Shown here: in pieces, positions 60,126 through 64,000 of the stretch
Numbering within the stretch: position 1 is the first letter of the stretch
How the letters are laid out: each line of letters starts with the position of its first letter
Origin: Weissella ceti
Lineage (GTDB): Bacteria > Bacillota > Bacilli > Lactobacillales > Lactobacillaceae
Assembly: GCF_018394055.1 (NCBI RefSeq)
Contig: NZ_CP074441.1
Location: 806,001-870,000, forward strand
Reading direction: 5' to 3'
Length of the DNA: 64,000 nucleotides
Program-made: the position numbers and the translations under genes
Notes under the pieces: model-generated
Seen by the model: only the letters and a program-made list of their open reading frames with translations
Told to the model about the DNA's origin: nothing
The model's database searches: none

Positions 60126-61343
60126 TTATGAAAAGACTTTCTTATATGATGCGGTGTAAACACCCGTAATCAATAATACCACCATTAGTCCTAGGTAAAC
60201 CCAGTTTTGTAGGTTTCCATCAGGATTAATAGAAAAAGCCATTCCATAAACGATCGGTCCGGTTGCTGCTAGTAGGTATCCACCAGCTTGTGCCATTCCA
60301 GCCAATGCAGCTGTTTGCATATGGTTTTCTGTCTTTTTCGCGAACATTGTCATCACGTACAAGAAGAAGAACGAAATCACATATCCCATCACCATCAACA
60401 ACGCAACCCAGTAGAATGTGTTACTTGTTTGATGCTTAAACATCATCAATGCTGAAACAAGTCCTAGTAGCCCCGTCCCACCAATCAAGATTTCAACTTG
60501 ACGACGAGTTAAGCGGACTAGGATGTTAGGTACTAGAATTGATACTGGCATTCCAATTAGAGAATACAAAGCCATAATCCAACCAATATTCCCATCTGCA
60601 ACCCCTTCGTAAGCCATCAATGCTGGCATCCAAGCAACAACCGTATAGTTAATCAATGATTGAATACCAAATGTTAGCAACAAAGCCCACGCACGTGGGT
60701 TTGTGTACAAATGCAATGTTTCTTTCTTCACTTCTGTTTCAACTTCATCTGAAGCAGGCTTCGCATCAACCTGCGGCTTGGCATGTGCCTTAGCAAACAT
60801 CCATACTAAGAATGTTAGGACAGTTAGCCCAAGAATGACGTACATCACTGATTGCCAACCGAAAGCCTTCATAATTGGCACTGTCACGACGTTAAAGATA
60901 GCAACCCCTAACATGATTGTTAGTGAGTAGATTGATGTGTAGACGCCAATTTTATTTGGAAAGAACGCCACAACGAAAGATGGCATGAATACGTTCAAGT
61001 AGGCAATTCCTGCCCCTAATAGCATTGTTCCAATTAACATCGTTGGCATACTAGCAAAAGCACGGAATACAGCTCCTAATACAACTAAAGCGATCGCTAA
61101 TGTCATAGCACGCTTGATACCTAAGACATTCATTGTCTTAGCTGCAAACGTTGAAATCGTCATAAACATCAATAGCGGAATAGTTGTCAAAAGACTCAAC
61201 GCTGCTGGTGTTGTTTCTAACGTTTTAGCAATCGGATCCAGCATCATGGGTAGTGCCGTAATTGGTGCACGCATAATGCTTCCTAGTAGAACTACGCTCA
61301 AAACTAACGCAAGCGTTACTTTTGAATAGTTACGATTAATCAT
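60126..61343 (-). CDS. MFS transporter, CynX/NimT-like
   Basis: A 405-residue, 12-helix transporter. The first helix region LVLSVVLLGSIMRAPITALPMMLDPIAKTL and the following ALSLLTTIPLLMFMTISTFA match the cyanate/nitroimidazole (CynX/NimT) group. The substrate is unknown. Being between an ECF component and L-HicDH, it may carry an organic acid or a vitamin-related compound, but this is only context. Its ATG overlaps the ECF gene's end by 8 bases. Confidence 0.86.
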   Translation of the reverse strand: MINRNYSKVTLALVLSVVLLGSIMRAPITALPMMLDPIAKTLETTPAALSLLTTIPLLMFMTISTFAAKTMNVLGIKRAMTLAIALVVLGAVFRAFASMPTMLIGTMLLGAGIAYLNVFMPSFVVAFFPNKIGVYTSIYSLTIMLGVAIFNVVTVPIMKAFGWQSVMYVILGLTVLTFLVWMFAKAHAKPQVDAKPASDEVETEVKKETLHLYTNPRAWALLLTFGIQSLINYTVVAWMPALMAYEGVADGNIGWIMALYSLIGMPVSILVPNILVRLTRRQVEILIGGTGLLGLVSALMMFKHQTSNTFYWVALLMVMGYVISFFFLYVMTMFAKKTENHMQTAALAGMAQAGGYLLAATGPIVYGMAFSINPDGNLQNWVYLGLMVVLLITGVYTASYKKVFS

Positions 61344-61845
61344 TTATTTTTTTCTCCTGTTTTTCAAGTACTTGCATAAGTAATTGAGCAACCACCCAAC
61401 CAACAAATACTTGCACAATATTTAATGGTATTTCAGCCAAAGCCGCAATCAACGCGGTTACCAATGACATATTCATACCAGCCATTAGCCACATTAGTAA
61501 TCCACCAGCAAACCAGTAGCCCCCGACAACTACGACCAATGCAATTACAAGTGACCATACACGCTTAAAACGAGTTGCTTTTGTATCAACTAACCAACCT
61601 TCAGCTCCATGAATCAATAGTGAGAAAATCATCCATTGTGGATAACCTGCTAATAGATCTAACAACAATCCAGTTAACCCACCCACTAACATTCCACTTG
61701 CACGCCCATAACGCCAAGCAGCAATAAAGATTCCTGCTTCAACTAATGATACAAAACCAGTTGGTGTTGGTACTTTCACAACGACACTCAATGCTACATT
61801 CAGCGCCACAAACATACTTAATAACGTCAATTGCTTAATCTTCAT
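61336..61845 (-). CDS. ECF transporter S component, probably pyridoxine-type
   Basis: A 169-residue, six-helix substrate-binding subunit. VALNVALSVVVKVPTPTGFVSLVEAGIFIAAWRYG and GGLTGLLLDLLAGYPQWMIFSLLIHGAEGWLV match the ECF-type S family (PF07155) that includes HmpT and PdxU. The neighbouring pyridoxine-kinase-type gene favours vitamin B6 over the thiamine pyrimidine; no TPP riboswitch is present upstream. The start is ATG 61845 (MKIKQLT), with AGGGGG upstream; it begins 1 base after pdxK ends. It would rely on a shared EcfAA'T module elsewhere. Confidence 0.84.
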   Translation of the reverse strand: MKIKQLTLLSMFVALNVALSVVVKVPTPTGFVSLVEAGIFIAAWRYGRASGMLVGGLTGLLLDLLAGYPQWMIFSLLIHGAEGWLVDTKATRFKRVWSLVIALVVVVGGYWFAGGLLMWLMAGMNMSLVTALIAALAEIPLNIVQVFVGWVVAQLLMQVLEKQEKKIND

Positions 61846-61846
61846 T

Positions 61847-62659
61847 TTATTTTCCCCCTGAAATACGTCGTGCTGATTGCCAAACATTACCTAATGCGTC
61901 CCCACGCTGTAAAGCAATCCCATGCTGTATACCATTAAATACAAAATCCTTTGCATCTGACACACTGTCTGTTACAGACGCATCTTGCGCTAAATTAGCA
62001 GTTATTGCAGAAGCAAACGTACATCCAGCCCCGTTGTTGAATGACGTATCTAATTTTTGATTTTCTAATTGCACAATATTTTGACCATCAAAGACCATGT
62101 CTAATGCTGTATCGCCAGCTAAACGTGCACCACCTTTAATGACGATAGCTTGAGGCCCCATTACCTGTAAATCTTGTACTGCTCGTTCCATATCAACTCG
62201 GTTATTGATTGCATAACCCACGAGTAACTCAGCCTCAGCTAAGTTAGGTGTAATAATCGTTGCCAATGGCAATAGATGTGTTTTAAATAAACTCACAACC
62301 TCACCTAAATCCCAAGCATCACTTTCTTTCACGACCATAACTGGATCTACGATAATTGGTATTTTACCTACAACATGTTTCGTCAAATAATCCGCAATCA
62401 ATTCAATTTGTTCACGATTGGGAATTAAGCCGGTTTTAACTGCGGCGATATCATCCAAAGCAAAAACAGATTGTAATTGTTCCACGACGACATCGGTGTC
62501 GACTGGATAAACATTAAAATCGTCCTCAAGTACAGTCACAATACTTGTTAGGACACTAAGCCCCTGATAGCCATATTCTGTAAATGTGGCTAAATCCGCT
62601 TGAATCCCACCACCTGCTAAGGCGTCGGATCCAGCAATTGTTACTAAACGTTTTGTCAT
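61847..62659 (-). CDS. pdxK: Pyridoxine/pyridoxal kinase (ThiD-like fold)
   Basis: A 270-residue ribokinase-fold enzyme phosphorylating vitamin B6 vitamers. TIAGSDALAGGGIQADL at the start, VKTGLIPN, VDPVMVVKES near 108, ITPNLAEAELL near 140, and the active-site loop NNGAGCTFASAI near 213 with the Cys seen in B. subtilis PdxK. That loop and the GGG in the first motif favour PdxK over true HMP-P kinase ThiD. First gene in a four-gene operon. AAAGGAG precedes the ATG. Confidence 0.88.
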   Translation of the reverse strand: MTKRLVTIAGSDALAGGGIQADLATFTEYGYQGLSVLTSIVTVLEDDFNVYPVDTDVVVEQLQSVFALDDIAAVKTGLIPNREQIELIADYLTKHVVGKIPIIVDPVMVVKESDAWDLGEVVSLFKTHLLPLATIITPNLAEAELLVGYAINNRVDMERAVQDLQVMGPQAIVIKGGARLAGDTALDMVFDGQNIVQLENQKLDTSFNNGAGCTFASAITANLAQDASVTDSVSDAKDFVFNGIQHGIALQRGDALGNVWQSARRISGGK

Positions 62660-62987
62660 ATTAGCTCCTTTCCAATTCTCAACTCAAGAATATGAAATAA
62701 CTAAAAGAATTATGTATTGTTCGTTCTCACGTCACATCATATTAACTTATCACATTTTTTTACAGACAACAAAGTGCATGTTTTTACATTTCATAAATTT
62801 TGTTAAGTCTTATCGCATTTCGCTAGCATTATTGTCTGTTTAGTAGCTTACCCTATTATTTTATATGGTACACCCGGCAAATTTCCATAACTTTTTATAA
62901 GTAAATGTGCTTTATTCGTATTTTTATGCAAAAGAAAAAGAGTGGACATAACATCCACTCTTTGCAATTTAACTTAATTGAATAGTC
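62660..62987. other. Intergenic region upstream of pdxK
   Basis: About 330 bases containing the pdxK promoter on the minus strand and the terminator of the GlsB-like gene at 62935-62963. I looked for a thiamine (CTGAGA) or other riboswitch and found none. No gene is visible. Confidence 0.45.
62935..62963 (-). terminator. Terminator after the GlsB-like gene
   Basis: AAAGAGTGGA / TCCACTCTTT with a 7-base loop and TTTTTC tail on the minus strand. Confidence 0.9.
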
Positions 62988-63230
62988 TTAATTTGCGTTT
63001 CGGCCAACAAACCAAGTTGTTACTATCACGACAACAACCGCTCCAATTACAGAGGGGATTAGCGCCATATTAGCCAAATGTGGTCCCCATGATCCAAGCA
63101 ATGTTTCACCTAGCCATGAACCAACAAGTCCAGCCGCAATATTTGCAATCCATCCCATTGACGTTTTCGTAATTGCTCCACCAATGGCTCCGATTATTGC
63201 ACCAATGATTAATGTCCAAATTAGTCCCAT
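62988..63230 (-). CDS. GlsB/YeaQ/YmgE family stress membrane protein
   Basis: An 80-residue protein with three membrane helices. IGAIIGAIGGAITKTSMGWIANIAAGLVGSWLGETLLGSWGP is the glycine-rich transglycosylase-associated protein signature. Members are induced by general stress, and their role is unknown. The start is ATG 63230 (MGLIWT), with GAGG 8 bases upstream; the frame extending to 63305 lacks a good ribosome site. Confidence 0.93.
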   Translation of the reverse strand: MGLIWTLIIGAIIGAIGGAITKTSMGWIANIAAGLVGSWLGETLLGSWGPHLANMALIPSVIGAVVVVIVTTWFVGRNAN

Positions 63231-63561
63231 AATAGTTACCTCTTTCATATTACTATATTCAACAATAATTGATTGCTTATTAATAGTATAAATCTTTTTC
63301 ATCATACTTACAAATAATCAGAAAATAAATTCATTGAGATTACTTTGATGTTCTAACGGACCACTGAAAATTTGAATTTCATTCACTTAAACAAAACACC
63401 TTTATTCTTGATAAAACGACTACACAAACAAAAAACACCTTTAGAAACGTCCGTTTCTAAAGGTGTTTCAAGTATCACTTGAATTGATGATTTAACTCCA
63501 TGAAACATTAAATATTAATGACCAAAATCACTAGTTAGTCTAGCTCTTGCTTAGAATAATA
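63231..63561. other. Intergenic region with terminator
   Basis: About 330 bases. It holds the promoter of the GlsB-like gene on the minus strand and the 17-bp terminator at 63429-63468. Nothing else was recognised. Confidence 0.45.
63429..63468 (-). terminator. Terminator after the membrane-anchored hypothetical gene
   Basis: A perfect 17-bp stem AAACACCTTTAGAAACG / CGTTTCTAAAGGTGTTT with a 2-base centre, followed on the minus strand by six T. It lies about 95 bases after the stop. Confidence 0.88.
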
Positions 63562-63951
63562 TTAATGTGCTTTTGTGAAAACAAACTTTTTTTGCTTATC
63601 TTTTTGTTGTGTCATGTCTTTAAATGTTAACGTATCATCTTTTTTTTGAACATCGTAAACATATCCAATATTTTGTTTATTATTTTGGAAAATCGCAACC
63701 GTCTTATCTTTTTGTTTACCTTCAAAAACTGTATATGTTACATTTTTGTTGTCGTTATTAGTAATCGTTACAACACCATCTTTGAATACAGCCGATGCCC
63801 AATTTGAACCCTTTACTGTATACTTACCATTTTGGATTATTGCAGACTTACCTGTATTAACAGGATTATCCATATATAAATACATAGAACCAATACCTAC
63901 CAAAATTCCTATGACAACAGATACTGTTGCAATCAAACTATTCTTTAACAT
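63562..63951 (-). CDS. Membrane-anchored extracellular hypothetical protein
   Basis: A 129-residue protein with one N-terminal helix (LIATVSVVIGILVGIGSMYLYM, about 5-26) and an extracellular beta-rich domain (GKYTVKGSNWASAVFKDGVVTITNN...TFKDMTQQ) with a very basic end. No lipobox cysteine is present, so it is a membrane-anchored, not lipidated, protein. The pattern recalls small DUF4828/DUF-type extracellular domains of lactobacilli, but I cannot name it. The start is ATG 63951 with GGAG 9 bases upstream. Confidence 0.78.
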   Translation of the reverse strand: MLKNSLIATVSVVIGILVGIGSMYLYMDNPVNTGKSAIIQNGKYTVKGSNWASAVFKDGVVTITNNDNKNVTYTVFEGKQKDKTVAIFQNNKQNIGYVYDVQKKDDTLTFKDMTQQKDKQKKFVFTKAH

Positions 63952-64000
63952 TAGTTTTCTCTCCATCCTTTATATGAGCTTCTCACTATTAAACTTTTCA

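Noticed and set aside
62660-62987. TPP riboswitch upstream of the ThiD-like kinase
   Set aside because: No CTGAGA or ACCTGA elements are present, which also supports a pyridoxine role.

Overview
The window looks like chromosomal DNA of a heterofermentative lactic acid bacterium (Lactobacillales), most likely Weissella or a close relative. This is inferred from low GC and strong Shine-Dalgarno sites, an L-2-hydroxyisocaproate dehydrogenase close to the Weissella confusa enzyme as I remember it, a dltXABCD operon, both glycerol- and ribitol-type teichoic acid genes, a WxL/MucB2 surface protein, and DUF5776-like domains. I see no rRNA, tRNA, CRISPR array, insertion sequence or prophage. Most genes are on the minus strand, in short operons closed by strong intrinsic terminators.

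Layout. 0-3 kb: msrA (cut by the window edge), two GNAT acetyltransferases, an NAD(P)-binding oxidoreductase, ndk. 3-5.4 kb: a SteT-like serine/threonine permease behind what reads as a complete leader-peptide attenuator, then a DUF1361 membrane protein. 5.6-7.3 kb: tagD and a CDP-glycerol glycerophosphotransferase. 7.7-8.7 kb: a YeiH exporter. 9-14 kb: a three-gene polysaccharide operon (GT2-GtrA fusion, BcsA-like synthase with a PilZ domain, large membrane protein). 14.4-20.1 kb: thiolase, DyP peroxidase, a PerR-like regulator, a serine hydrolase and the FetAB iron exporter; the dyp and fetA promoters share an identical 20-bp PerR-type site. 20-25 kb: alpha/beta hydrolase, SorC regulator, a Bce/Sal-type ABC exporter. 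25-29.7 kb: alpha-glucosidase, sugar MFS transporter and divergent LacI regulator. 29.8-34.3 kb: dltXABCD, including a 42-aa dltX. 35-40.8 kb: acetyltransferase, WxL surface protein, a LepA paralogue and two small genes. 40.9-46.5 kb: tarJ, tarI, licD, a TarL-like transferase with unusual N-terminal SH3-like repeats, an SDR enzyme, and queT under a preQ1-I riboswitch. 46.7-52 kb: flavin oxidoreductase with TetR regulator, cysteine-free L33 and S14, small membrane proteins, ackA. 52.4-55.1 kb: trmK-nif3-pepT. 55.3-56.1 kb: a Doc-like toxin operon. 56.3-58.4 kb: TPR protein and Nudix hydrolase. 59-62.7 kb: pdxK, ECF S component, MFS and L-HicDH operon. 63-64 kb: two small membrane proteins.

The strongest candidate for something undescribed is the leader at 4427-4590. 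A 19-codon reading frame with a good ribosome site ends in seven consecutive Ser/Thr codons. It is followed by mutually exclusive hairpins (1:2, 2:3, 3:4) and a U-tract terminator ahead of a permease of the Ser/Thr exchanger family. It has the layout of the trp attenuator, but for serine/threonine uptake in a Gram-positive. Secondary points are the PilZ-controlled polysaccharide synthase, the PerR/DyP/FetAB peroxide-iron circuit, the Doc-like protein lacking the catalytic histidine, and the structured leader of the cysteine-free ribosomal protein operon.
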